Shown: positions 51,571 through 62,215 of the stretch, piece by piece
Layout: each line of letters begins with the position of its first letter
Position numbering within the stretch: position 1 is the first letter of the stretch
Assembly: GCF_023498005.1 (NCBI RefSeq)
Contig: NZ_CP097289.1
Span: forward strand, 4,588,001 to 4,652,000
Origin: Streptomyces durmitorensis
GTDB lineage: Bacteria > Actinomycetota > Actinomycetes > Streptomycetales > Streptomycetaceae
Direction: 5' to 3'
DNA: 64,000 nt
The notes under the pieces: model-generated
The model's database searches: none
Told to the model about the DNA's origin: nothing
What the model saw: the letters and a program-made list of their open reading frames with translations, nothing else
Program-made: the position numbers and the translations under genes

Positions 51571-53139
51571 TCAGTTCGCGTACCGCGGGTGCACCAGTGT
51601 GGAGGGGGTCAACCCCCGCATCCGCGTCCGTTCGGCGGACGCCACGTCCACCCGCAGCAGCCCGGCCGTCCGGGGCGGGTCGAGGACGGGGCGGGATCCG
51701 GCCGCGAGGACGAAGCCCCAGTCGCGCGGCGCCGACGTGCCGTCCGCCGTCCGGTCGGGGCCCGCCGCGAACCCGGAGAGGCGGCCGCCCACGCGGTACG
51801 GCTCGGTCCGCAGACCCGCCGCCCGCAGCGTCGCCTCCACCGTCCAGAAGACGCGGGGCCGCGCGGCGACGGGCCCCGCGTGCACGGAGAGGCGGCCGCC
51901 CGCGGCCAGGGCCCGGCAGACGAGGCCGTAGAACTCCTGGGAGTAGAGCTTGGTGCTCGCGGTGATGCCGGGGTCGGGCAGATCGGAGATCACCACGTCG
52001 TACGTACGAGGGGGCGAGCGCAGCCAGCGGAACGCGTCGGCGTGCACCACGCGCACCCGGGGGTCGCGGTACACCTGCTCGTTCAGCTCGCTCAGCGCCG
52101 GGTCACTGCGCGCCAACTCGACCACACCCCGGTCGAGTTCGACGATGTCCACCCGCCGCACCCCTGAGTGCCGCAGCACCTCGCGCGCCGCGAGGCCGTC
52201 GCCGCCGCCCAGGATCAGCACGCGCGCGCGGCGGCCGTTCATCGCGGGGCCGACGAGCGCACGGTGGTAGCGGTGCTCGTCGCGGCCGCTGACGCGCAGG
52301 CGCCCGTCGAGGTAGAGGTCGAGCGAGTCGAGCCTGCCGCCGGTGAGGACCACTTCCTGGACGTCGGTCTGCACGGCGACCCGTACGTCCTTGCCGTAGA
52401 CCGCCCGCCGCGCCGCCGCCTCGAAGTCGCCGACGAGCACGGCGGCCGAGGCGAGCACCCCGAGGACGGTGACGTTCGCGACGAGCAGGGCCCAGCGGCC
52501 GCGCACGCTCAGGTCGTGCCGGAAGAGACCGAAGACGAGGGCGCCGCCCGCGAGCGCGTTGACCGCGCCGGTGATCAGCGCCCCGGTCAGCTGGCCGAGC
52601 AGGGGGAGGAGAAGGAAGGGGAAGGCGAGGCCGCCCACCAGCGCGCCCACGTAGTCGGCGGCGAACAGGTCCGAGACCGCGCCGCTGGGGTCCTGCCGTC
52701 TGATCCGCTGGATGAGCACCATCAGGAGCGGCACTTCGGCGCCGATGAGCAGGCCGATGGCGAGCGAGAACGCGACGAGCAGATACCGCGAGCCGCCCGC
52801 CCAGACCTCGCCCCGGTCGCCGGTCCAGGCGAACGCCGCGTACAACGCCATCGCGCTCAGCCCGCCGACCAGCGCGAGCGCCGACTCGACCAGGCCGAAT
52901 CCGGCGGCGGCCCGGCACCGCAGGCGCTTGGCGAGCAGGGAGCCGATGCCCATGGCGAAGACCATCACCGACAGGACCACCGACGCCTGCGTGACCGAGT
53001 CACCGATCAGGTACGAGGCGAGGGCGACCAGTTCGAGTTCGTACACCAGACCGCAGGCCGCGCAGATGAAGACGCCCGCCAGGACGAGGAACCGCCCCGT
53101 CCTGGGCGTCACGGGTAAATGCGTTGACGGCTCGATCAC
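51571..53139 (-). CDS. Membrane-anchored polyamine aminopropyltransferase-like protein
   Basis: The protein has 522 residues from GTG 53139. About six TM segments occupy residues 15-235, followed by a spermidine-synthase domain from about residue 250: [50 protein letters not shown] (SAM-binding GGGDG), [12 protein letters not shown] and VISDLPDPG (catalytic Asp). The fusion of a membrane domain with the synthase is common in actinobacteria. The enzyme would add aminopropyl groups to a polyamine or a related amine; the substrate is unknown. It is monocistronic, or transcribed with the SRPBCC gene (46 bases apart). Confidence 0.85.
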   Translation of the reverse strand: MIEPSTHLPVTPRTGRFLVLAGVFICAACGLVYELELVALASYLIGDSVTQASVVLSVMVFAMGIGSLLAKRLRCRAAAGFGLVESALALVGGLSAMALYAAFAWTGDRGEVWAGGSRYLLVAFSLAIGLLIGAEVPLLMVLIQRIRRQDPSGAVSDLFAADYVGALVGGLAFPFLLLPLLGQLTGALITGAVNALAGGALVFGLFRHDLSVRGRWALLVANVTVLGVLASAAVLVGDFEAAARRAVYGKDVRVAVQTDVQEVVLTGGRLDSLDLYLDGRLRVSGRDEHRYHRALVGPAMNGRRARVLILGGGDGLAAREVLRHSGVRRVDIVELDRGVVELARSDPALSELNEQVYRDPRVRVVHADAFRWLRSPPRTYDVVISDLPDPGITASTKLYSQEFYGLVCRALAAGGRLSVHAGPVAARPRVFWTVEATLRAAGLRTEPYRVGGRLSGFAAGPDRTADGTSAPRDWGFVLAAGSRPVLDPPRTAGLLRVDVASAERTRMRGLTPSTLVHPRYAN

Positions 53140-53304
53140 CTTGGGAACGCTACGTCACCGAACTCTCACGTCCCGTCACCCACAAGGGTGCATCTCGACG
53201 TCAGAGGTGTAAATGGGGCGCGGCAAGGGGCACTTGGTGACGCCCTGCTCGGCCCTTGGTCGGAGCGCCGCGAGCCGCCCGGCCGGGAACCTCGAACCGC
53301 CCGG

Positions 53305-53823
53305 TCAGAGAATCGCGGGCATCCGAACTCCCACGCGAGTGCGCGTCGCGACGAGTTGTCCGTCCTGCGGGTAGGCGTGCCAGGTGCGCCATTGCACCGA
53401 GCCCTCGTGCCGCTGCGCCAGCATCGCCGTGAACGCGTGCGGGCTGCCGGGGAAGACCCCGGCGAGGCCGTGCGGATGCTCGGCCACCAGGGCGAGCAGT
53501 TCCTGTGCGCGGCCCGCGAACTGGCCGCGCGAGAGGGTCTCGACGCGCGCCGCGAATTCGTACTCCCACTCGCCCAGGCGCTTGGAGACGCCGAGCGGAA
53601 GGGGCGTACTGCTGCCGGGGATGCAGGCGACGGTTTCGGAACAGGTGCCCTGCTCCTCTTCGAGAAGCACCTGGTGCGATGCCCCCAGGAGCCTCAACTC
53701 CATTTTGGCATCGTCGAGTTCGAGTTCGAGTGTGGCGAGCGCGGGCAGCGGCTCGCGCCCAAGGGTCCAGGCGAGGTCCGCGGCGCACGTGTCGGTATAG
53801 ACAGTCTTCAGGGTCGTGAGCAT
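53305..53823 (-). CDS. DUF2617 domain protein
   Basis: The protein has 172 residues. YTDTCAADLAWTLGREPLPALATLEL, GEWEYEFAARVETLSRGQFAGRAQELLAL and the C-terminal TWHAYPQDGQLVATRTRV are the family's conserved regions. It is soluble, with Cys13, Cys60 and Cys67 as the only cysteines by eye. Function unknown. It lies alone with 165 bases to the aminopropyltransferase gene and about 310 bases of non-coding DNA upstream. Confidence 0.8.
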   Translation of the reverse strand: MLTTLKTVYTDTCAADLAWTLGREPLPALATLELELDDAKMELRLLGASHQVLLEEEQGTCSETVACIPGSSTPLPLGVSKRLGEWEYEFAARVETLSRGQFAGRAQELLALVAEHPHGLAGVFPGSPHAFTAMLAQRHEGSVQWRTWHAYPQDGQLVATRTRVGVRMPAIL

Positions 53824-54135
53824 GGGTCGGCTCCGCTAACACGCAATGGAGGTGGTGCCGGCGCACCCGGTCGGACACCGGGCGGCCGGAATGCCGGCTC
53901 GTGCCCAGCGAAGAGACGACCCGTTTGTCCAAGTCGTCCGTACGAGGGCGGTGCTGACGGTTAAGAGGGAATCATGGACTGCTGCACTGCCACAGCGTTT
54001 TTACCCAACTTCGGAGGGTTTCCATCCCCTCGGGGGCTGCACAGTTCAACTGTTCAATGGCTCAACGACAAAGTGCCCGGCAGGAGTTGCCTCCCACCGG
54101 GCACTTCAACAGATGGACGGACCAGCTGCCCCGTG
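53824..54135. other. Intergenic region upstream of the DUF2617 gene
   Basis: About 310 bases without a gene. The minus-strand promoter for the DUF2617 gene is expected here. The terminator hairpin of the next gene occupies 54071-54106. CAGTTCAACTG near 54043 is a short palindrome. Confidence 0.4.
54071..54106. terminator. Hairpin after the Cys/Gly-rich gene
   Basis: AAGTGCCCGG (54071-54080) pairs perfectly with CCGGGCACTT (54097-54106) around a 16-base loop. On the minus strand it lies 30 bases after the stop of the Cys/Gly-rich gene. Confidence 0.8.
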
Positions 54136-54396
54136 TCAGCTGCCTCCGCCACCGCCACAACCGCCACCGCCGCCGCACGAAGAGCTGCTGCCGCAGGACG
54201 AACCGCCGCCACAGGAGCTGCCGCCGTGGTGGCCACCACTGTCGCCGCCACCGACCCACCAGCCGCCACCGGCCGCGGACCCACCGACCGTTCCGGAGTG
54301 CGACCGCTTACCGCTTCCCTTGCCACTGGCAACCGCGAGTGCGACGACGACCAGAACAACCGCGACAAACACGAAGACCAGGATCATGACCTTCAC
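54136..54396 (-). CDS. Small membrane peptide with a Gly/Ser/Cys-rich tail
   Basis: The protein has 86 residues from GTG 54396, preceded by GGAAAGGGG; an ATG at 54387 is the alternative. One TM helix (about residues 3-23, MILVFVFVAVVLVVVALAV) is followed by a basic patch GKGSGKR and a tail in which Trp, Gly and His (WWVGGGDSGGHHGGSS) give way to a regular Cys pattern: CGGGSSCGSSSSCGGGGGC. With four closely spaced cysteines and two histidines the tail could bind metal or cross-link. Family unknown; similar proteins exist in actinobacteria as hypothetical. Its coding bias is good and it has its own terminator. Confidence 0.7.
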   Translation of the reverse strand: MKVMILVFVFVAVVLVVVALAVASGKGSGKRSHSGTVGGSAAGGGWWVGGGDSGGHHGGSSCGGGSSCGSSSSCGGGGGCGGGGGS

Positions 54397-54607
54397 GCCC
54401 CTTTCCGTTCCCCCGAAGCAGGCCCCCCGTGGGTCCGCGTTCTTTTTCCCGTTGTACTTGCGTGAAAGGGGAATGCCCTCGCGCATGCCGACCCAAAGCA
54501 GAGTTGAGCAAGTTCAGAGGGTTCTCGCGGGGCAAATGCCCCTGTCCTGCTCGGGGGGGGCAGTTCATAGGCTGTTCACGCTTGTTGAGCCGGGCCGGTA
54601 GCAACAG

Positions 54608-54877
54608 CTATACATACAGCCGGAATCGCCGCACACCGATCGGGCGCACTCCTGGGAGCGCCGTGAGTCGCAGCCAGGCTGGGCGGCTCGTGCGGCTGGT
54701 GTCGGCGAGGCCCTTCTCGTGGTGTTCAGCGAACGCGATGGCGCCGGGGACCCGCTTCTCGTCCGCGGCGTTCAAGCTCAGGCGGCGGTGGAACGTCCTC
54801 ACCCTGCTGTCGGCCGGGACGGCGTCCTCCTGCGCCCACTGCTCGTAACCTCGTACCTCGACTCGACATGAGGTCAA
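54608..54877 (-). CDS. Hypothetical protein, 89 residues
   Basis: The start TTG 54877 follows GAAGGGG with five bases between. The sequence MTSCRVEVRGYEQWAQEDAV, RVRTFHRRLSLNAADEKRVPGA and EHHEKGLADT has good third-position GC bias in its middle, but the ends are less biased. No motif is recognised. It is divergent from the aminotransferase (start 54941) with 63 bases between. It could be a real short protein or a remnant of a longer gene; the evidence is the coding bias and the ribosome-binding site only. Confidence 0.45.
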   Translation of the reverse strand: MTSCRVEVRGYEQWAQEDAVPADSRVRTFHRRLSLNAADEKRVPGAIAFAEHHEKGLADTSRTSRPAWLRLTALPGVRPIGVRRFRLYV

Positions 54878-54940
54878 GCGGACCCCTTCAGGCCGTCACG
54901 CCCCTGCGTGAGTTGAGGAACTCTGGAGGTTCGGCGCAGG

Positions 54941-56149
54941 ATGGCGGCCATGACCTCCACTTCCGGGAACGGGCGCCCGCTGCTCAACCGCCGCCTCGCC
55001 GAGTTCGGTACGACGATTTTCGCCGAGATGTCTGCGCTTGCCGTGAAAACGGGGGCCATCAACCTCGGCCAGGGTTTCCCGGACACCGACGGTCCCGAGG
55101 AGATCCGCGAGGCCGCGGTGCGTGCCCTGCGTGACGGGCGCGGCAACCAGTACCCGCCGGGCCCCGGCATCCCCGAGCTCCGCACCGCCGTCGCCGAGCA
55201 CCAGCGGCGGCAGTACGGCCTCTCGTACGACCCCGACCGCGAGGTCCTGGTCACGGCGGGTGCCACCGAGGCGATCGCGGCGTCCCTGCTCGCCCTGGTG
55301 GAGCCCGGCGACGAGGTGATCGCCCTGGAGCCGTACTACGACTCGTACGCGGCGTCGATCGCCCTAGCCGGCGGCAAGCGCGTGCCCGTGACGCTGCGCC
55401 CGGACGCCGCCGAGGGACGCTTCCGGCTCGACCTGGACGAGCTGCGCGACGCGATCACGCCCCACACCCGGCTGCTGCTCCTGAACACTCCGCACAACCC
55501 GACCGGCACGGTCCTGACCCGCGCGGAGCTCACCGAGATCGCGAAGCTCGCGGTCGAGCGCGACCTCCTCGTGGTCACGGACGAGGTCTACGAACACCTC
55601 GTCTTCGACGACGGAGACGGCACGACGCACATCCCCCTCGCCTCGTTCCCCGGCATGCGCGAGCGCACGGTGACGATCGGCTCCGCGGGCAAGACGTTCT
55701 CGTACACCGGCTGGAAGGTCGGCTGGATCACGTCCACGCCCGAGCTCGTGACGGCGGTCCGGTCGGCGAAGCAGTTCCTCACGTATGTGTCTTCGGGGCC
55801 CTTCCAGTACGCGATCGCGGAGGCGCTCGCCCTGCCGGACTCGTACTTCGCGTCCTTCCGCGAGGGCATGCGGGCCAAGCGGGACCTTCTGAGTGAAGGC
55901 CTCACGGCGGCCGGCTTCGATGTCTACCGGCCCGCGGGCACGTACTTCATCACGACCGACATCCGCCCCCTCGGCGAGTCCGACGGCTTCGCCTTCTGCC
56001 GGGCGCTGCCCGAGCGCGTCGGCGTGGTCGCCATCCCGAACGCGGTCTTCTACGACCACCGGGAGGCCGGCGCCCCGTTCGTGCGCTTCGCGTTCTGCAA
56101 GAAGGACGAGGTCCTGGCGGAAGCGGTCTCCCGGCTCAAGTCGCTGTGA
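54941..56149 (+). CDS. Class I/II PLP-dependent aminotransferase
   Basis: The protein has 402 residues from ATG 54941. AINLGQGFPDTDGPEEIREAA, PPGPGIPELRTAVAEHQRR, the phosphate loop TAGATEAIAASLLALVEPGDEV, NTPHNPTG, VTDEVYEHLVFD and the Schiff-base motif SAGKTFSYTGWKVGW are all present. This subgroup includes N-succinyldiaminopimelate aminotransferase (DapC) and methionine or kynurenine aminotransferases; the exact substrate cannot be told. A bidirectional terminator hairpin follows. An in-frame Met four residues downstream (MTSTSG) is an alternative start. Confidence 0.92.
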   Translation: MAAMTSTSGNGRPLLNRRLAEFGTTIFAEMSALAVKTGAINLGQGFPDTDGPEEIREAAVRALRDGRGNQYPPGPGIPELRTAVAEHQRRQYGLSYDPDREVLVTAGATEAIAASLLALVEPGDEVIALEPYYDSYAASIALAGGKRVPVTLRPDAAEGRFRLDLDELRDAITPHTRLLLLNTPHNPTGTVLTRAELTEIAKLAVERDLLVVTDEVYEHLVFDDGDGTTHIPLASFPGMRERTVTIGSAGKTFSYTGWKVGWITSTPELVTAVRSAKQFLTYVSSGPFQYAIAEALALPDSYFASFREGMRAKRDLLSEGLTAAGFDVYRPAGTYFITTDIRPLGESDGFAFCRALPERVGVVAIPNAVFYDHREAGAPFVRFAFCKKDEVLAEAVSRLKSL

Positions 56150-56177
56150 CCCGCGCAGATCGCACGTCTACGTAACG

Positions 56178-56232
56178 CGAAAGCCCGGCCGGGACGCCCA
56201 CCATCAGGTGGCGCGCTCCGGCCGGGCTTTCG
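56178..56232. terminator. Bidirectional 15-bp hairpin terminator
   Basis: CGAAAGCCCGGCCGG (56178-56192) pairs perfectly with CCGGCCGGGCTTTCG (56218-56232) around a 25-base loop. It lies between the convergent aminotransferase and YbjN genes. Confidence 0.9.
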
Positions 56233-56244
56233 TACGGACGTGGC

Positions 56245-56784
56245 CTAGGCCTCGTCCTCGGGCTTCTCTTCACCCTCGGTGGCGTCGACCTCGGCCTCCA
56301 GGCCGAGCTGCTCGACGAGCCACTTGTCGAACTCGATCGCGGCACGCACCCAGCTGACCGTCGACGACACGAAGTGCTCGAGCGAGACTCCGGTGCCGAT
56401 CAGCATCTGCGCCTCGCCGATGAGGCGGACGGTGCCGTCGTCGTGGGTGTGCGTGTAGACCTTCGGCCACAGGGTGCGGCGGTTCCAGTCGTCGATCGCC
56501 TCGAGGAGCTGGGACTTCTCTTCGATGCCGTGCGCGCGGTCGTAGAACGTCCGCACCGAGAAGACCTGCTGGTCCCCTTCGCCACGGAACATGAAGTACG
56601 TGCGGAACTCCTCCCACGGCGCCGCGAGGTCACCCTCTTCGTCGACGACGTGCTTGAGCTCCATCTGGTCCAGGAGCTGCTTGACCAGGTCCTGGTCGGG
56701 GACAACGGGGCCCGCCGGTCCATCGCCCTGCTGCGGTTCGGGCTGTCCCCCGAAATTCGGAATCGAGGACGGGTCGATGCTCAC
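56245..56784 (-). CDS. YbjN-domain protein
   Basis: The protein has 179 residues from GTG 56784, preceded by GAAGGGA. A Pro/Gln-rich leader (1-30) precedes the YbjN-like fold: LVKQLLDQMELKHVVDEEGDLAAPWEEFRTYFMFRGEGDQQVFSVRTFYDR, then WNRRTLWPKVYTHTHDDGTVRLIGEAQMLIGTGVSLEHFVSSTV (broken at residues 96-138). The fold resembles type III secretion chaperones; the role may be in protein binding or stress. It lies downstream of clpB on the same strand, 103 bases away, so it may be co-expressed with it. Confidence 0.83.
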   Translation of the reverse strand: MSIDPSSIPNFGGQPEPQQGDGPAGPVVPDQDLVKQLLDQMELKHVVDEEGDLAAPWEEFRTYFMFRGEGDQQVFSVRTFYDRAHGIEEKSQLLEAIDDWNRRTLWPKVYTHTHDDGTVRLIGEAQMLIGTGVSLEHFVSSTVSWVRAAIEFDKWLVEQLGLEAEVDATEGEEKPEDEA

Positions 56785-56887
56785 GTGCTTAGTCCCTTCG
56801 TACGGATTCCGCCATCCTGCCCCATGTCGGGCGGGGGCCCGCAACCCCCGCCCCCGATGTGACCGGGTTATGCCGTCCTGAAGCCCT

Positions 56888-59500
<2,613 letters not shown>

Positions 59501-59601
59501 GTAGTCGTCTCCTCCTTGCGATCCGTATGGCGTACGGCCCGTGTGGCGTACGGCCTGGCGGGCGCCCATCCGCCCCACCTGACTTAAACAGCGTACATAA
59601 A

Positions 59602-59622
59602 GTTGAGTCTATTCCACTCAAG
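59602..59622. promoter_or_regulatory. HAIR-type inverted repeat upstream of clpB (HspR site)
   Basis: GTTGAGT-7-ACTCAAG (59602-59608 and 59616-59622) differs by one base from the HAIR consensus CTTGAGT-7-ACTCAAG bound by the heat-shock repressor HspR. It lies about 100 bases upstream of the clpB start, between divergent clpB and the PPOX gene. Confidence 0.85.
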
Positions 59623-59701
59623 GAGGCGGGGGCAGGGTGCGTGGGAAGGGCGAGGGCGGGGTGCACGCGGGCGGCGGTCGGGCGGCGGTTAGGTTCGCCG
59701 C

Positions 59702-60130
59702 ATGGCCATGGACCCGCATCACCCGACCCCCGCCTACCTCAGCTTCTGGCGCGAACGGCATCTGTGCACGCTGACGACACTGCGCCCCGACGGCACCCCG
59801 CACGTCGTGCCGGTCGGCGTGACGTACGACCCGGAGGCGGGGGTGGCCCGCGTCCTTGCGAGCAAGTCGAGCGCGAAGGTCTCCCACGTCCTCGCGGCGA
59901 CGGCTCCCGGCGCGGAGGGGCCGGGGGCGCGGGTGGCGGTCTGCCAGGTCGACGGGCGGCGCTGGGCGACGCTGGAGGGGTACGCGCGGGTGCGTACGGA
60001 GGAGGCGGAGATCGCGGAGGGCGAGCGGCGCTACGAGGAGCGGTACGAGAGGGCTCCGCGGGTGAATCCGAACCGCGTGCTGATCGAGATCACACTGACG
60101 CGGGCGATGGGGAACAAGGCGGCTCGCTGA
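59702..60130 (+). CDS. Pyridoxamine-5'-phosphate-oxidase-fold (F420-type) protein
   Basis: The protein has 142 residues. FWRERHLCTLTTLRPDGTPHVVPVGVTYD (about 14-42) and VARVLASKSSAKVSHVLA (about 48-65) are the split-barrel flavin/F420-binding elements of the PPOX family, with the basic residues of the cofactor phosphate site. Such small proteins bind FMN or F420 and reduce or shield small molecules. It is divergent from clpB; the HAIR site lies between the two, so it could share heat-shock control, but this is only positional. A strong bidirectional hairpin follows the stop. Confidence 0.8.
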   Translation: MAMDPHHPTPAYLSFWRERHLCTLTTLRPDGTPHVVPVGVTYDPEAGVARVLASKSSAKVSHVLAATAPGAEGPGARVAVCQVDGRRWATLEGYARVRTEEAEIAEGERRYEERYERAPRVNPNRVLIEITLTRAMGNKAAR

Positions 60131-60165
60131 CGCGGGCGGCGGCGGGCCGGGCCCGCACACACCAC

Positions 60166-60203
60166 AGCGGCGCCACCGTGTTCAGGTCCACGGTGGCGCC
60201 GCT
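60166..60203. terminator. Bidirectional 15-bp hairpin terminator
   Basis: AGCGGCGCCACCGTG (60166-60180) pairs perfectly with CACGGTGGCGCCGCT (60189-60203) with an 8-base loop. It lies between the convergent PPOX and degenerate-Rieske genes and marks the edge of the accessory block. Confidence 0.9.
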
Positions 60204-60245
60204 GCTGGGAAGCACCTGCGCGATGTACAACGACGGGGGATCGCG

Positions 60246-60614
60246 TCAGGCGCTGCGGGGGGTGGCTGTGATGGCTCTTGTAGTGCTCGAACTCTGCTGG
60301 TCCTGCTGCTCTCCGGGCCGGCCGGGTTCACCGACCAGCTGGTGGTCACGCCGGTCGAGATTGACGAAGACCATCCCGTACCGAATGGCACACCGCACTG
60401 GCTGCGGGGCGCCGCGCGGCTTGCGGAGGCACCGGTAGGCCCGGATCTCCTCCTCGTCGTCACGGGTGACGACTACCGGCTCGCCGAGGAGCGTGACCAT
60501 CAACGAGTCGCCTGCGTGGGGTATCGCGGTGGCGAGATCGATGAAGTGCCAACCGGATCGGTAGGCGGTGGCCATTTCTCGGCGGAAGGTGCGATCGTCG
60601 GGAGGAGTGCTCAT
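60246..60614 (-). CDS. Shrunken Rieske-fold protein lacking the Fe-S ligands
   Basis: The protein has 122 residues from ATG 60614. Residues 11-75 resemble the N-terminal Rieske domain of ring-hydroxylating dioxygenases: FRREMATAYRSGWHFIDLATAIPHAGDSLMVTLLGEPVVVTRDD and YGMVFVNLDRR. The stretch between them, where the CxH and CxxH ligands should be, is reduced to AYRCLRKPRGAPQPVRCA: the first Cys remains but no His, and the whole cluster-binding part is missing. It therefore should not bind a [2Fe-2S] cluster or work as an oxygenase. It overlaps the DIIWA peptide gene by 4 bases (ATGA), so they are translated together. A binding or maturation partner for the peptide is a guess. Confidence 0.6.
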   Translation of the reverse strand: MSTPPDDRTFRREMATAYRSGWHFIDLATAIPHAGDSLMVTLLGEPVVVTRDDEEEIRAYRCLRKPRGAPQPVRCAIRYGMVFVNLDRRDHQLVGEPGRPGEQQDQQSSSTTRAITATPRSA

Positions 60615-60862
60615 GCCTTCGCTCCCGCCGGCGCGGGGCCGTCGACAGGAACCGTAGCCCAGATGATGTCGCCTGTGGCCGAGGCCCAAATGATGTCAGG
60701 AGGCGCCGCGTTGGTCCCGGACTCCTGTATGGCCGTAGACCCGGTATCCCTGTGCAGATCAAAAGCGCTCACAGCGCTGATGGCCAATCCGACAGAGAAG
60801 GCACCAACAAGTACCGAGCGAAGCATTGTCTTGCACATAGCGGGCTTCGTCCTCACTTCCAT
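60611..60862 (-). CDS. Short secreted peptide with a DIIWA repeat
   Basis: The protein has 83 residues from ATG 60862, preceded by GGGGGAGAG; a longer reading from 60886 has no such site. Residues 10-32 (CKTMLRSVLVGAFSVGLAI, then SAVSA) look like a signal peptide with a cleavage site after VSA, leaving about 50 residues. The mature part has PPDIIWASATGDIIWATVPV, with the DIIWA motif twice, 9 residues apart, at about residues 58-72. Codons are less GC-biased than in neighbouring core genes. It overlaps the downstream Rieske-like gene by 4 bases and is divergent from the first regulator, with about 107 bases between starts. Not a known family to me. Confidence 0.65.
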   Translation of the reverse strand: MEVRTKPAMCKTMLRSVLVGAFSVGLAISAVSAFDLHRDTGSTAIQESGTNAAPPDIIWASATGDIIWATVPVDGPAPAGAKA

Positions 60863-60969
60863 AGCGACTCTCCCCCGGCCTCCCAAGACGATGGCTCATT
60901 CAGCCATGCGAACACCACAGGAGCGATGCATCATGTTCCTGCACGTTCAGGACCCTGGGGGATGGAGCT

Positions 60970-61953
60970 ATGACAACAAAAGGCCCAATTCGGGCACATC
61001 CTCACTCCATGGCCGACCTATGTGACGAGGGAAAGCGGCTCTACGCCAGCGCGTTGCGCGCAGGACGCATCGCGCGCGCCGAGGCGGACCTGGCTCCCTG
61101 CCTGGTGGAGTTCGCCCTCCTGCACCCCGACTCGGACGACCCCGGCTGGCTCCGCCCGGCTCCTCCGACCTCCGTACTCGCGCAGCGTCTCCGCCCCATC
61201 GAGCGCGAGATCCAGGAACGAAGGGCCCTGGCAGTCGAACTGACCGAAGCCTTTGAGCCATTCATGTCCATCAGCGTCCAGGACCGGTCGACCGCCCATG
61301 CGATCACCGTGCTGGAAGGCGCGAACAGAATCAACGCGGCCATAGAAATCGCCACAACCGAGTGCCAGAGCGAGATTCTTACGGTCCAACCCGGCGGGGG
61401 ACGCAGCGAAGCCATCCTCACGGAGGCCGTAAAGCGCAGCCAAGGCATCATCGACCGCGGCATCAGGATGCGCACGCTGTACCAACACACGGCCCGTCAC
61501 AGCCAGGGCACCATCGCCTATGCCGAGCACATGAAGCAGGGCAAGGTGGAGGTACGCACCCTCGAAGAACTAATTGAACGTCTGATGATCTTCGATCGCA
61601 CAGTCGCCTACATACCGGCGCGGGACGACCGTCAAGCGGCCCTGGAACTCCGGCATCCCGGAATTGTCGAGTATCTGGCAAACGTCTTCGAGCAACTCTG
61701 GCAACGCGCGGCTCCCCTGCTCGAGGAGACCCCTTACGCTCCCCCGATCGATGGCATCACCGGCGTCCAGCGCTCCATTGCGAGACTCCTCATCGAAGGT
61801 CACGTCGACGAGGCGATCGCCAGAAGACTCGGCATGAACGTCCGCACTTGCCGTGCCCACATAGCCAAGATCGCCGCCGCGCTTGGCAGTGGCAGCCGGG
61901 CTCAACTCGGCTACCTGATCGCCCAGTCCGGAATCCTGGACAAAAATCGCTGA
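60970..61953 (+). CDS. LuxR-type regulator with a TrmB/PLD-like sensor domain (paralogue 1)
   Basis: The protein has 327 residues from ATG 60970, preceded by GGGGGATGGAG; an ATG at 61009 has no site. The N-terminal DLCDEGKRLYASALRAGRI (about 15-33), the central TVQPGGGRSEAILTEA (about 136-151) and MRTLYQHTARHS (167-178) are shared with the two following proteins and resemble TrmB-type effector domains with a phospholipase-D-like fold. The C-terminal helix-turn-helix (VQRSIARLLIEGHVDEAIARRLGMNVRTCRAHIAKIAAALGSGSRAQLGYLIA, about 266-320) is of the LuxR type. It is divergent from the DIIWA peptide operon, which is the natural candidate target. Confidence 0.8.
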   Translation: MTTKGPIRAHPHSMADLCDEGKRLYASALRAGRIARAEADLAPCLVEFALLHPDSDDPGWLRPAPPTSVLAQRLRPIEREIQERRALAVELTEAFEPFMSISVQDRSTAHAITVLEGANRINAAIEIATTECQSEILTVQPGGGRSEAILTEAVKRSQGIIDRGIRMRTLYQHTARHSQGTIAYAEHMKQGKVEVRTLEELIERLMIFDRTVAYIPARDDRQAALELRHPGIVEYLANVFEQLWQRAAPLLEETPYAPPIDGITGVQRSIARLLIEGHVDEAIARRLGMNVRTCRAHIAKIAAALGSGSRAQLGYLIAQSGILDKNR

Positions 61954-62215
61954 ACTCGTTCAGGGAGCGAGCAGACCTCGACGAACCAGCCTCATGCCCG
62001 CGGAGCCGACCAGCCGTGCGGCATGGGGACAGCCCTGTACTCCCAGGCCTGCGGTCAGCCGTGCGTCGTAATCGGAGCAAACTCGGCTACTTCATAGGCC
62101 GGTCTGAAACCCCGACCGGGGAGAGCAGCCCGCCTCCCACACGCCAATCCTGCCCATGACGCAACTGCCCCTGCATAGAATCACGTCGCTTCAACCGAGC
62201 GGGAGGGAGCACAGC
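61954..62215. other. Spacer between regulators 1 and 2
   Basis: About 260 bases without a gene. A promoter for regulator 2 is possible. GGGAGGGAG at about 62199-62207 is the ribosome-binding site of regulator 2. Confidence 0.4.

Noticed and set aside
61600..61625. ACATACCGGCGCGG in regulator 1, a 14-base match to the end of the 92-bp element
   Set aside because: It codes a conserved YIPARD-type motif shared by the paralogues, and no other part of the element is near, so it is chance.
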